Assembly: GCF_002090135.1 (NCBI RefSeq)
Contig: NZ_BBRL01000009.1
Span: forward strand, 62,001 to 126,000
Source: Demequina sp. NBRC 110055
GTDB lineage: Bacteria; Actinomycetota; Actinomycetes; Actinomycetales; Demequinaceae
Length of the DNA: 64,000 bases
Direction of reading: 5' to 3'
A model generated the notes under the pieces. The model did not search any database. It had not been told where the DNA came from and was given only the letters and a program-made list of their open reading frames with translations. Shown one piece after another: positions 9,293-17,493 of this stretch (position 1 is its first letter; the number at the start of each line of letters is the position of its first letter). Made by a program: the position numbers and the translations under genes.

Positions 9293-10603
9293 TTACTCGG
9301 CGGCCTCCTCCTCGGTCTTCTCGTCCTCGACCGAGCCGATCACCGGGGACAGGTCCACGGCGTTGCCCGCGGTGTCCTTCACGGTGGTGCGGCGCAGCGC
9401 GAAGGCGGTGGCCTTCGAGCGCGCGACCTCGGCGACGATCGCGGGGATCTGGCCGGCCTGCTCGACCTGCTGGATGAACGTGTTGGGGTCCATGCCGTAC
9501 TGGCGGGACTGGTTCAGCAGGTAGTCGAGGAGCTCGTTCTGCTGGACCTCGATGTCGAGGTCCTCGGCGAGCTGGTCGAGGAGGATCTGCGCGCGCAGGG
9601 CGTTGTGCGCCTCCTCGGTGACCTCGGCGCGGTGGGTGTCGTCCTCAAGGCGGTTCTCGTTCTCGAGGTGCGAGTGCACCTCGTTCTCGATGACCTTCTT
9701 GGGAAGCTCGAAGTCGGTCGCGTCCTTGAGGGCGTCGATGAGCTTCTCGCGGGCCTGGACGGCCTGGTTGTTGGTCTTGATCTTGGTGACCTGAGCCTTC
9801 AGGTCCTCCTTGAGCTCGTCGACCGTGTCGAACTCCGAGGCGAGCTGAGCGAAGTCGTCGTCCACCTCGGGAAGCTCGCGCTCCTTGACGGCGGTCACCT
9901 TGACGGTGATCTGCGCCTTCTCACCGGCGTGGTCGCCGGCGGCGAGCGGCGCCTCGAAGGTGGTCTCCTCGTCGGCGGACAGGCCGATGAGGGCGTCGTC
10001 CATGCCCTCGAGCATGTTGCCGTTGCCCACCTGGTACGAGGTGCCCTGAACGTTGTCGATCTCTTCGTCGCCCAGCTTGGCGGCCAGGTCGATCGTGGTG
10101 AAGTCGCCGTCCTTCACGGGGCGGTCAACGGTCTTGAGCGAGCCGAAACGCTCACGCAGGTTGTCCAGGCGCTCCTGAACGTCCTCATCGGTGACCTCGA
10201 TGGGGTCGACCTCGAGGGTCAGCGACTCGGCGGCGGGCAGCTCGACCTCGGGGCGGATCTCCACCTCGGCGGTGAACTCGAGACCCTCGAAACCCTCCTC
10301 CGAGCCGGGGATCTTCACGACCTCAACCTCGGGCTGGCCGAAGGGGCGGATGCCCTGCTCCTCGACGGCCTCGGAGTACCAGCCGGGCAGGCCGTCGTTG
10401 ACAGCGTGCTCGATGATGGCGCCCTTGCCCACGCGGGTTTCGAGGATGCGCGGCGGCACCTTGCCCTTGCGGAAACCGGGAATCTGGACCTCTTCGCCGA
10501 TGTGGGCGTAAGCGTGGTCCATGGAGGGCTTGAGGTCCTCCTCGGTGAGGGTAACCGTCAGCTTGACGGTCGTGGCGTCGATCTTCTCGAGGGCGCTGGT
10601 CAC
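9293..10603 (-). CDS. tig: trigger factor (ribosome-bound chaperone)
   Basis: Ribosome-associated chaperone and peptidyl-prolyl isomerase, 436 aa. The N-terminal ribosome-docking signature GFRKGK is at 43-48, the FKBP-like domain follows at about 150-250, and the long helical C-terminal arms complete the protein; the tail is acidic (DEKTEEEAAE). The GTG at 10601-10603 is chosen because AGGAG lies seven bases upstream. Located ahead of clpP1 on the same strand as in other actinobacteria, but with the DUF4190 gene inserted between them. Confidence 0.97.
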   Translation of the reverse strand: MTSALEKIDATTVKLTVTLTEEDLKPSMDHAYAHIGEEVQIPGFRKGKVPPRILETRVGKGAIIEHAVNDGLPGWYSEAVEEQGIRPFGQPEVEVVKIPGSEEGFEGLEFTAEVEIRPEVELPAAESLTLEVDPIEVTDEDVQERLDNLRERFGSLKTVDRPVKDGDFTTIDLAAKLGDEEIDNVQGTSYQVGNGNMLEGMDDALIGLSADEETTFEAPLAAGDHAGEKAQITVKVTAVKERELPEVDDDFAQLASEFDTVDELKEDLKAQVTKIKTNNQAVQAREKLIDALKDATDFELPKKVIENEVHSHLENENRLEDDTHRAEVTEEAHNALRAQILLDQLAEDLDIEVQQNELLDYLLNQSRQYGMDPNTFIQQVEQAGQIPAIVAEVARSKATAFALRRTTVKDTAGNAVDLSPVIGSVEDEKTEEEAAE

Positions 10604-10737
10604 TGATGTGCTCCTGAATTGAGGTTTTGGCCTGCGGCCGTCATGCGGGATTCCCGCACAGATAGGCAACCCCACGAGTGTAGTGCGGTATGGGGCGTGT
10701 GCCCAATCGGTTTCGCTGATGGCCGATGCGTGAGCCT

Positions 10738-10769
10738 GCGGGGCCTCGTCTCGCTCGCCGAGACCCCGC
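10738..10769 (-). terminator. hairpin terminator after the surface-protein gene
   Basis: GCGGGGCCTCG (10738-10748) pairs with CGAGACCCCGC (10759-10769) with one mismatch, 12 bases past the stop codon of the minus-strand surface-protein gene. Confidence 0.6.
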
Positions 10770-10780
10770 GCGCGACCGCC

Positions 10781-12406
10781 CTACTGCCGGAGCCGGGAGG
10801 TGACGAGTCCCGCGCCGATTCCCATGAGCGCGACCGCGAGGCTCGCCCACCCGACCGTGTCGGCACCCGGGCCCGTCTGCGCCAGTTGCTCAGCCCCTGA
10901 CACGTCACCCGTGCCGGTCTGTGCCGGCTCGTCGACCCCTGACACGTCACCGGTGCCCGTCTGTGCCGGCTCGTCGACCCCTGACACGTCACCGGTGCCC
11001 GTCTGTGCCGGCTCGTCGACCCCGGACACGCCGCCGGGTCCCGCGGCCTGAACCTCGATGACGACGGCGGCGGTGCTCCCCGACTCCGCGTGTGTCGCCG
11101 TGACGGTGTGCGGCGAGGCGTGAGGGAAGGTCACGGTGAGCCCATCAACGACGTCCGACGCGACATCGGAGCTCAGCACCACGTCGCCCGGGTCAAGCGC
11201 TACGACGTTGCCGAAGGCGTCGGTAGCGCGGGGAGCGAAGGTGAGCGATGCACCTTGGTCAACGGTGGTCGCCTCGGCGTCCAGTTCGAGAGCGGCCACC
11301 GCCCCGGGCGCGACGGACACGGTGACATCGAGCGTGCTCGAGCCCACATCATTGGACGCCTCAAGGGTGAACGCCGCTTCGCCTGCCGTGGTCGGCGTGC
11401 CGGAGATCGCCCCCGTGGCCGGGTCGAGGACGAGCCCATCGGGGAGCATGCCCGCGCCAATCGAGACGTCCGCCGCCGGGTCGCCCGGCTCGAAGTCGGG
11501 CGTGTACGCGAAAGCCTGACCCGCAGTCGCCACGGCCGTGGCCGGCCCGCTGAGTGAGGGCGCGGCGATGACCGCAATGGTGACCGGCTGGGCCTCGGAC
11601 ACGCCGCCGGGCCCCGTCACGACGACATCGACAGTGGCGTCGACGGCGTCGGACGTCGGCGTGCCCGTGATGGTGCCGGTCGCGCTATCGAGCTCGAGGC
11701 CACGCGGAAGAGTGCCGCCCGCCAGCGAGAAGTCGGTCGCGGGACCGCGATCGGGATCGGGCGAGAGCGTCGCCTCATACGGCTGGCCGACCACCGCATC
11801 GGGAAGCTCGTCGAGCGCCAACCGCGGCGGCTCAAGAATGTCGAGGTCAAGCGTCGCACCGTAGTAACACAACGGGTCGGAGCCGGACGTGTCAGAAAGC
11901 GTGAGCAGCCAGGTACCGGCCGCCTGCTCGCCGTCGAAGGCCGCGAGCGGCTCGGCGGGTCGGAACGTGCCGCTGACCGGGATCCCGGAATCTGTCGAGC
12001 CGACAGCAGCGCTCGCCTCATCGTCGAGCGTCACCTGAACGCGCTCGCCCGGCACATCGACATCGCCGTAACTCGGCGCGCCGCGGTCATCGTCGATGAG
12101 CACCACCGACGTGCCCGCTGGCGACTCCAGCACGGCCTTGATTTCTTGGAAATAAGGCTCGCCATCGTCCGGAGGCAGGCAGGGGTCGTCGGTCTTCTGG
12201 AAGTCGAGCGTGATCGAAGCATGTGTCACCACCCCTGCCGTCGCGACTCCAAACGAGCGCGTCGTGGACCCGTCGTCGATCTCGAGGGGAGCGTTATCGG
12301 GGACGTCGTCGACGCCGAGCGAGGCGGCGCTCGCCGCAGGCGCGAGCGCGACCATTGCAGCGGTCGCGGCAGCGATGGCGGTCAAGGGACTCAGGGTGCG
12401 GCTCAT
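10781..12406 (-). CDS. sortase-anchored surface protein with P-domain-like and putative Ig domains
   Basis: Secreted, wall-anchored protein of 541 aa. Residues 1-28 are a signal peptide ending in ASAAS. About 35-185 resembles the proprotein-convertase P domain (ESPAGTSVVLID, GTWLLTLSDTSG). Two He_PIG-type Ig repeats follow (GLELDSATGTITGTPT and GLVLDPATGAISGTPT), then an invasin-like domain (DAFGNVVALDPG). The C-terminus is LAQTGPG, a hydrophobic segment and RLRQ, matching LAxTG class E sortase signals. Just before it are three 14-residue repeats containing PAQTGTG that resemble the sorting motif. The ATG at 12404-12406 gives the best signal peptide. Function is probably adhesion or cell-envelope related; no protease active site is visible. 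Confidence 0.85.
   Translation of the reverse strand: MSRTLSPLTAIAAATAAMVALAPAASAASLGVDDVPDNAPLEIDDGSTTRSFGVATAGVVTHASITLDFQKTDDPCLPPDDGEPYFQEIKAVLESPAGTSVVLIDDDRGAPSYGDVDVPGERVQVTLDDEASAAVGSTDSGIPVSGTFRPAEPLAAFDGEQAAGTWLLTLSDTSGSDPLCYYGATLDLDILEPPRLALDELPDAVVGQPYEATLSPDPDRGPATDFSLAGGTLPRGLELDSATGTITGTPTSDAVDATVDVVVTGPGGVSEAQPVTIAVIAAPSLSGPATAVATAGQAFAYTPDFEPGDPAADVSIGAGMLPDGLVLDPATGAISGTPTTAGEAAFTLEASNDVGSSTLDVTVSVAPGAVAALELDAEATTVDQGASLTFAPRATDAFGNVVALDPGDVVLSSDVASDVVDGLTVTFPHASPHTVTATHAESGSTAAVVIEVQAAGPGGVSGVDEPAQTGTGDVSGVDEPAQTGTGDVSGVDEPAQTGTGDVSGAEQLAQTGPGADTVGWASLAVALMGIGAGLVTSRLRQ
10896..11021 (-). repeat. three 42-bp tandem repeats inside the surface-protein gene
   Basis: Units 10896-10937, 10938-10979 and 10980-11021 are nearly identical; the next 42 bases start with a degenerate copy. 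Each codes for a 14-residue unit of the type DVSGVDEPAQTGTG placed directly before the sortase signal. Confidence 0.9.
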
Positions 12407-12608
12407 GAAGGTCACGACCCTCGACTGTAGGAGCGTCGTGACCGCGAGGCGAGGACGCGCACGCAATGCTCAGGCCCACCTCAGAACTTCCTCAGGACTC
12501 GCCTCCGGCCCCCTGTCCCCGGGAGCGCGCAAGGGTGCGGGCGCGAGCCGCGCGCACGCGTGGGCCGTTGGTCGCGCGCGGCGCGCGGCCGTCGCCCCTA
12601 CACTGCTG

Positions 12609-12620
12609 GTGAACGTTCAC
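12609..12620. promoter_or_regulatory. LacI/GalR-type operator upstream of the sugar kinase
   Basis: Perfect 12-bp palindrome GTGAACGTTCAC with a central CG, the usual form of LacI-family operators, 66 bp before the kinase start codon. No lacI-like gene is in the window. Confidence 0.5.
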
Positions 12621-12685
12621 ATCGTGGCGACCGCATGGGCGCGGGCGCACACCACCAGCAATGACGACAAGGGAGTTGAGCACCG

Positions 12686-14287
12686 GTGACGGAGCAGACC
12701 AATGACGCCGCCGCGGCCATCGCCGCAGGACACACCTCGCTCGGTATCGAGCTCGGATCGACCAACATCAAGGCCTGCCTCATCGGCCCCGATCACGAGG
12801 TGCTCGCCACCGGCTCGCACGCGTGGGAGAACCAGTTTGTCGACCGCCTGTGGACCTACTCCGAGGAGGCCGTCTGGGCGGGCCTGCAGGGCGCTGTCGC
12901 GGCGCTGATCGCGGACGTCCGCGAGCGCCTCGGCGTCGCGCTCGACTCGGTGGGGGCGCTGGGCTTCTCCGCGATGATGCACGGCTACCTCGCATTCAAT
13001 GAGGCCGGCGAGCTACTGGTGCCGTTCCGCACCTGGCGCAACACCAACACCGGCGCCGCCGCCGCCCGCCTGACGGAGGAGCTCGGGTTCAACTTCCCGC
13101 TGCGCTGGTCCGCCTCGCACCTCTACCAGGCCATCCTTGACGATGAGCCGCACGTGAAGGACCTTTCCTTCGTCACGACCCTGGCCGGCTACGTGCACTG
13201 GAAGCTCACGGGCGAGAAGGTGCTCGGCGTCGGCGACGCCTCGGGCATGTTCCCCATCGACCCCGCGACGCACGACTACGACGCGGCCATGCTGGCCCGC
13301 TTCCAGGGCCTGGTGGACGCCCGCCACCCCGGGATCGACGTCGCGGGACTGTTGCCGCGCGTGCTGGTCGCCGGCCAGGAGGCGGGCCGCCTCACCGCCG
13401 AGGGCGCGGCGCTGCTCGACCCCACCGGTACGCTCCAGCCCGGCGCTCCCCTGGCCCCCGCCGAGGGTGACGCCGGCACCGGCATGGTCGCCACGAACGC
13501 CGTCGCGCCGCGCACGGGCAACATCTCCGCCGGCACGTCCATCTTCGCGATGGTGGTGCTCGAGAAGCCACTCGAGTCCGTCCACGAGGAGCTCGACATC
13601 GTCACCACGCCCGCCGGTGACCTGGTGGCGATGGTGCACTGCAACAACGGTGCCTCCGAACTCGGCACCTGGGCCGGGGTCTTCGGCGAGTTCGCCAAGG
13701 CGCTGGGCCACGACGGGGACTCGAACGCCGTCTTCGGCGCGCTGTTTGCCGCCGCGCTCGAGGGCGAGGCCGACGGTGGCGGCCTGCTGGCCTACAACTA
13801 CCTTTCGGGCGAGCCCATCACTGGGCTCGAGGAGGGGCGCCCGCTCGTCGTCCGCACCCCCGGCAGCCGCCTGACGCTGGCCAACTTCGTCCGCACGCAG
13901 CTTTACGCGGCCTTCGGCACGCTGAGCCTGGGCATGAGGGTGCTCCACGGCGAGGGCGTGAAGCTCGACTCGATGTTCGCGCACGGCGGCATGTTCCGCA
14001 CCGCCGGCGTGGCGCAGGGCCTGCTGGCTGCGGCGATCGACGCTCCGGTCACCGTGGGCGACACCGCCTCCGAGGGCGGTGCCTGGGGCATCGCGGTGCT
14101 CGCCGAGCACGTGCGTGCGGGCGCAGGCCAGAGCCTCGACGCCTACCTCGCCGCGAAGGTCTTCGCCGACGCCGACCTCACCGTCGCCGAACCGAACCCC
14201 GCCGACGTGGCGGGCTACGAGGCGTGGCTCGAGACCTACGAGGCCGGACTCGCCATCGAGCGCGCCGCCACCGGGGCGATCCACTAG
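12686..14287 (+). CDS. FGGY-family carbohydrate kinase (ribulokinase/xylulokinase-like)
   Basis: Cytoplasmic sugar kinase of 533 aa. The phosphate-1 motif GIELGSTNIK (about 20-29) has Glu where xylulokinases usually have Asp; I recall the same variant in a subfamily found beside araA and araD in Bacteroides, where it acts on ribulose. Other matches are GFSAMMHGYLAF, FRTWRNT and the ATP-domain segment FAHGGMFRTAGVAQGLLAAA. The substrate cannot be fixed, because no isomerase, epimerase or sugar transporter is adjacent. The start is GTG with GGGAG ten bases upstream. A LacI-type palindrome in the promoter suggests sugar-responsive control, and a strong hairpin follows the gene. Confidence 0.82.
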   Translation: MTEQTNDAAAAIAAGHTSLGIELGSTNIKACLIGPDHEVLATGSHAWENQFVDRLWTYSEEAVWAGLQGAVAALIADVRERLGVALDSVGALGFSAMMHGYLAFNEAGELLVPFRTWRNTNTGAAAARLTEELGFNFPLRWSASHLYQAILDDEPHVKDLSFVTTLAGYVHWKLTGEKVLGVGDASGMFPIDPATHDYDAAMLARFQGLVDARHPGIDVAGLLPRVLVAGQEAGRLTAEGAALLDPTGTLQPGAPLAPAEGDAGTGMVATNAVAPRTGNISAGTSIFAMVVLEKPLESVHEELDIVTTPAGDLVAMVHCNNGASELGTWAGVFGEFAKALGHDGDSNAVFGALFAAALEGEADGGGLLAYNYLSGEPITGLEEGRPLVVRTPGSRLTLANFVRTQLYAAFGTLSLGMRVLHGEGVKLDSMFAHGGMFRTAGVAQGLLAAAIDAPVTVGDTASEGGAWGIAVLAEHVRAGAGQSLDAYLAAKVFADADLTVAEPNPADVAGYEAWLETYEAGLAIERAATGAIH

Positions 14288-14303
14288 CACTTAGAGTCCC
14301 CGG

Positions 14304-14339
14304 CGAGGCCGCCGCATCCCCCGGGGTGCGGCGGCCTCG
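14304..14339 (+). terminator. hairpin terminator after the FGGY kinase
   Basis: A 13-bp perfect stem, 14304-14316 with 14327-14339, and a 10-base loop, 17 bases after the kinase stop codon. No T run follows. Confidence 0.75.
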
Positions 14340-14399
14340 TGGCGTCCGGCCATGACAGCTCGCCCACGCACGGCGTTCGCCATTTACATTCACAAGTTA

Positions 14400-14405
14400 T
14401 ATAGT
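14400..14405 (+). promoter_or_regulatory. -10 element of a probable leaderless marR promoter
   Basis: TATAGT ends seven bases before the marR ATG, in a short A+T-rich patch, and there is no ribosome binding site. That spacing places the transcript start at or next to the ATG. Confidence 0.5.
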
Positions 14406-14411
14406 CGGCTT

Positions 14412-14837
14412 ATGGATAATCGCCGACAACTCATCGTCGACCTGGTCTCCCAGACGCAGCGCCTCACGCGACTGGCCGCGCAGGCGACAGGAAACGCGAC
14501 CCCGGCATCGGCCTGGCGCCTTCTCGCCATCCTCGAGACGGAAGGTCCCCAGCGAGTGGGCGCCCTCGCCTCGGCCGTGCGCGTGAGCCAGCCAGCGCTC
14601 ACCCAGCTCGCCACCCACCTCGTCGAGCAGGGCCTCGTCGCGAAGGGCTCCGATCCGACCGACGCCCGCGCGGCCGTCCTCACCCTCACCGACGAGGGTG
14701 TGACCGCGATCGCCGACTGGCGCGCCGAAATCGGCGGTGCCCTCAGCCCCTACTTCGCGTCCCTCACTGACGAGGACTGGTCGCACCTCGCGGCCACCGT
14801 GTCCCTGCTGTCCTCGCTCGATAAGGAACTCTCGTGA
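14412..14837 (+). CDS. MarR family transcriptional regulator
   Basis: Winged-helix regulator of 141 aa, predicted dimeric. The recognition region VGALASAVRVSQPALTQLATHLVEQGLVAKGSDPTDARAA (about 45-85) has the MarR wing with DPTDAR. Its stop codon overlaps the MFS start by four bases (GTGA), so it likely controls that transporter and responds to its substrate. The ATG at 14412 is chosen because it aligns with the N-terminal helix and follows a -10 element by seven bases; there is an in-frame ATG at 14352 upstream of the promoter. Confidence 0.85.
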   Translation: MDNRRQLIVDLVSQTQRLTRLAAQATGNATPASAWRLLAILETEGPQRVGALASAVRVSQPALTQLATHLVEQGLVAKGSDPTDARAAVLTLTDEGVTAIADWRAEIGGALSPYFASLTDEDWSHLAATVSLLSSLDKELS

Positions 14838-16048
14838 ACTCGTCCCTGCTGCGCCAACCCAAGGCCGTGTGGGCCGTCGCCTTCGCGTCCGTCGTGGCCT
14901 TCATGGGCATCGGCCTGGTCGACCCCATCCTCCCGGCCATCTCCGACAGCCTCGAGGCGTCGCCCACCGAGGCGGAGATGCTCTTCACGTCGTATTTGGT
15001 CGTCACCGGCATCGCAATGTTCTTCACCAGCTGGGTGTCGGGGCGCATCGGTGCGCGCCGCACGCTGCTCTTGGGCCTCGCCCTCGTCGTGGTCTTCGCC
15101 GCACTCGCGGGGGCAGCCGGCAATGTCGACCAGATCATCGGCCTCAGGGCCGGGTGGGGGCTGGGCAATGCCCTCTTCATCTCGACGGCGCTGGCGACCA
15201 TCATCGGCGCCGCCGCAGGCGGCGCCGAGAGCGCGATCATCCTGTACGAGGCCGCGCTGGGGCTCGGCATCGCCATCGGCCCGCTGCTCGGCGGACTGCT
15301 CGGGTCGGTCAGCTGGCGCGGGCCGTTCTTCGGCACCGCGGCCCTCATGGCCGTCGCGTTCATCACCATCGCGGTGCTGCTGCGCGCCGACCCCACGCCG
15401 CGCGTGCGGGTGCCGCTGAGCGCGCCCTTTAAGGCCCTCGCGCGCCCGCAGATCCTGCTGCTCGCCGTCACGGCGCTGCTGTACAACATCGGCTTCTTCA
15501 CCCTGCTCGCCTACACCCCGTTCCCGCTGGGGTTCTCGGCGATGGGACTGGGGTGGACCTTCTTCGGGTGGGGCATCGCGCTCGCCGTGACGAGCGTGTG
15601 GGTGGCGCCCGCGCTCACCCGCCGCTTCCCGCGCACCGCGGTGCTACCGGCGGTGCTGACGCTGCTCGCGCTCGACCTCGCGGCCTGCGCGTTCGCGGTC
15701 ACCTCCCCCGCCGCGCTCGTCGTCGGAGTCGTCGCGGGCGGCGCGCTGCTCGGGGTGCTCAACACCGTGTTCACCGAATCGGTCATGGAGGCGACCGACC
15801 TGCCGCGCTCGGTGGCCTCGTCGTCCTACTCGGGCGTGCGGTTCCTGGGAGGTGCCGCCGCCCCGCCACTCGCGACCGTCCTGGCCGAGCACTTCACCGC
15901 GTGGACGCCCTATGTGGTCGCCGCCATCTCGGTGGCGCTGGGCGCCACGCTCGTGTGGAGCGGCCGCGGGCTCCTCGCCCGCGCGTCCACTGCACACGAA
16001 GACGCGGCCGAGGAGGCCCAGGCCATCACAGCCGGCGAGGTCGCCTAA
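14834..16048 (+). CDS. MFS transporter (drug-exporter type)
   Basis: Inner-membrane transporter of 404 aa with about twelve hydrophobic segments. MFS motif A is seen after helix 2 as SGRIGARRTLLLG, and the DPILPAI stretch in helix 1 is typical of drug:proton antiporters. A charged tail (AHEDAAEEAQ) ends the protein. GTG start, four-base overlap with marR: a regulator-exporter pair. The substrate is unknown. Confidence 0.87.
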   Translation: MNSSLLRQPKAVWAVAFASVVAFMGIGLVDPILPAISDSLEASPTEAEMLFTSYLVVTGIAMFFTSWVSGRIGARRTLLLGLALVVVFAALAGAAGNVDQIIGLRAGWGLGNALFISTALATIIGAAAGGAESAIILYEAALGLGIAIGPLLGGLLGSVSWRGPFFGTAALMAVAFITIAVLLRADPTPRVRVPLSAPFKALARPQILLLAVTALLYNIGFFTLLAYTPFPLGFSAMGLGWTFFGWGIALAVTSVWVAPALTRRFPRTAVLPAVLTLLALDLAACAFAVTSPAALVVGVVAGGALLGVLNTVFTESVMEATDLPRSVASSSYSGVRFLGGAAAPPLATVLAEHFTAWTPYVVAAISVALGATLVWSGRGLLARASTAHEDAAEEAQAITAGEVA

Positions 16049-16151
16049 GTCCGGCCCACGACGCCGGGCCCGACCTGGACCTGGCCCGGCTCGCCGCGCT
16101 GAGAGGCGGCCGTTCCGTCACTCACGCCACCCGCGGTGGCATGCTGAAACG

Positions 16152-16748
16152 ATGACCGACCCGCGCATCGTCCCCGCGAACACCGCACCGTGGCAAGACC
16201 TCAGGACCGTGTGGGACGACGAGCGCGACTCCCGTCAGTGCTCGTGCCAGTACTTCACCATGGACCGCGCCACATGGAAATCGACGACGCCCACGGAGCG
16301 CGCCGAGCGCATGCGCGAGCGGACGTGCCCCGGCACCCCCGGCTCCGCCACTACGGGCCTCATCGCCTATATCGACGATGCCCCCGCGGGCTGGGTGGCC
16401 GTGGAGCCGCGAACCGCCTACGTCCGCCTCCGGACGGCCCGAACCCCATGGCTGGGCCGCGCCGAGGACAAGGATGACCCGTCGGTGTGGGCCATCACCT
16501 GCTTCACCGTGAGGACGGACTTCCGGGGCCGCGGACTTACCGCCGCGCTCGCGACGGCCGCCGTCGAGTTCGCCCGCGAGCATGGCGCGGCAGCGGTCGA
16601 GGGCTACCCGTACGTCACCCAGCCCGGAGAAACGCTGACCTGGGGAGAGTTGTATGTCGGGCCGGTGTCGGCATTCGAGGCGGCAGGCATGACGGAGGTC
16701 AGTTCCCCGAGCACCAGGCGACGCGTCATGCGCCTGGAGTTCGCCTGA
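16152..16748 (+). CDS. GNAT family N-acetyltransferase
   Basis: Predicted acetyltransferase of 198 aa. The acetyl-CoA loop is seen in FTVRTDFRGRGLTAALATAAVEFAREHG (about 118-145), where RGRGLT fits the RxxGxG/A pattern. The N-terminal half is rich in Cys and Arg around RQCSCQYF, as in GNAT proteins of unknown substrate common in actinobacteria. The gene overlaps the 3' end of the opposing tetR gene by 23 bases. It does not belong clearly to the MFS operon, being 103 bp downstream. Confidence 0.8.
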   Translation: MTDPRIVPANTAPWQDLRTVWDDERDSRQCSCQYFTMDRATWKSTTPTERAERMRERTCPGTPGSATTGLIAYIDDAPAGWVAVEPRTAYVRLRTARTPWLGRAEDKDDPSVWAITCFTVRTDFRGRGLTAALATAAVEFAREHGAAAVEGYPYVTQPGETLTWGELYVGPVSAFEAAGMTEVSSPSTRRRVMRLEFA

Positions 16749-17331
16749 GCCGCGCGAGGAAGTGCTCCGCCTGGCGCTCCTGACGCCGGCGCAGATCGTC
16801 GCTGGGGCCTTCCATGAGGGCCTGGACCGAGGCACCGTCCACGAGTGTCACCCAGTCGTCGACGACGTCGGAATCGCGCAGGCCGTCGCGCAGCTCTCCG
16901 TCCTCGCGCGCCTCGGCCAGCACGCCATAGAGCAGGCGTCGCAGTTCCACGTGGGACTCCCGCCGCGCCTCAGCCAGGCGCGGATTCGTCACCGCGTGGG
17001 CACAGAAAGACACGTCGACATGTGCCTCGAGCAGGCGCTCCTCGTCCAGGGGTAGTGACTCGAACAGCGCGTGGCGCAGCGCCGCCACGCCTCGCTTGCC
17101 GCGCCCGGTGGCGAGGATCCTGTCGCGAGCGCGCCCAAAGCCCAGTTCGTGGGCCGAGATCAGCATCTCGTCCTTGTTTGCGAAGTAATGATTGAGCGCG
17201 CCGAGGGAAAGCCCCGCCTCGCGGGCAATCTCCCTGGTCGAGGCATGCTCGAGTCCCACCCGGCCGATGACGCGCCAGAGCGCCTCATGCACCACCGCGC
17301 GGCGTGCAGCGTGATCGACGATCCGTGGCAT
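16726..17331 (-). CDS. TetR family transcriptional regulator
   Basis: Predicted repressor of 201 aa. The N-terminal HTH is clear: ALWRVIGRVGLEHASTREIAREAGLSLGALNHYFANKDEML (about 17-57). The C-terminal ligand domain is Arg-rich with the BetI-like VTLVDGASVQALMEGP. The ATG at 17329-17331 has GGAGG six bases upstream. It is divergent from the MFS-amine oxidase-SRPBCC operon, with an inverted repeat between them, so it probably represses both directions. Confidence 0.88.
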   Translation of the reverse strand: MPRIVDHAARRAVVHEALWRVIGRVGLEHASTREIAREAGLSLGALNHYFANKDEMLISAHELGFGRARDRILATGRGKRGVAALRHALFESLPLDEERLLEAHVDVSFCAHAVTNPRLAEARRESHVELRRLLYGVLAEAREDGELRDGLRDSDVVDDWVTLVDGASVQALMEGPSDDLRRRQERQAEHFLARLRRTPGA

Positions 17332-17410
17332 CTGCCCTCCCTGAGGCCAGGATGGTATCCGAACCGGCCGCAATGACGCGGGCGGTCAGGAACGAGAGTC
17401 CGCAGGAAAC

Positions 17411-17461
17411 CCAGGTTTTACATGGCCGCAACCTATTTAGATCAGTTGATCCATAACCTGG
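17411..17461. promoter_or_regulatory. operator region between tetR and the MFS operon
   Basis: CCAGGTT (17411-17417) and AACCTGG (17455-17461) form an inverted repeat. Inside it is a tighter one, GATCA-GT-TGATC (17440-17451). The position 30-80 bases from both start codons fits TetR binding over divergent promoters. Confidence 0.55.
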
Positions 17462-17493
17462 CGAATACCCCCGGAACCTCATGAGAGGTACGC

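Noticed and set aside
10896-11021. CRISPR-like repeats of 42 bp
   Set aside because: Head-to-tail without spacers and in frame inside a coding sequence.
12492-12683. Short minus-strand frames in the gap before the sugar kinase
   Set aside because: No ribosome binding site, high Arg content, and they cross the operator and promoter region.
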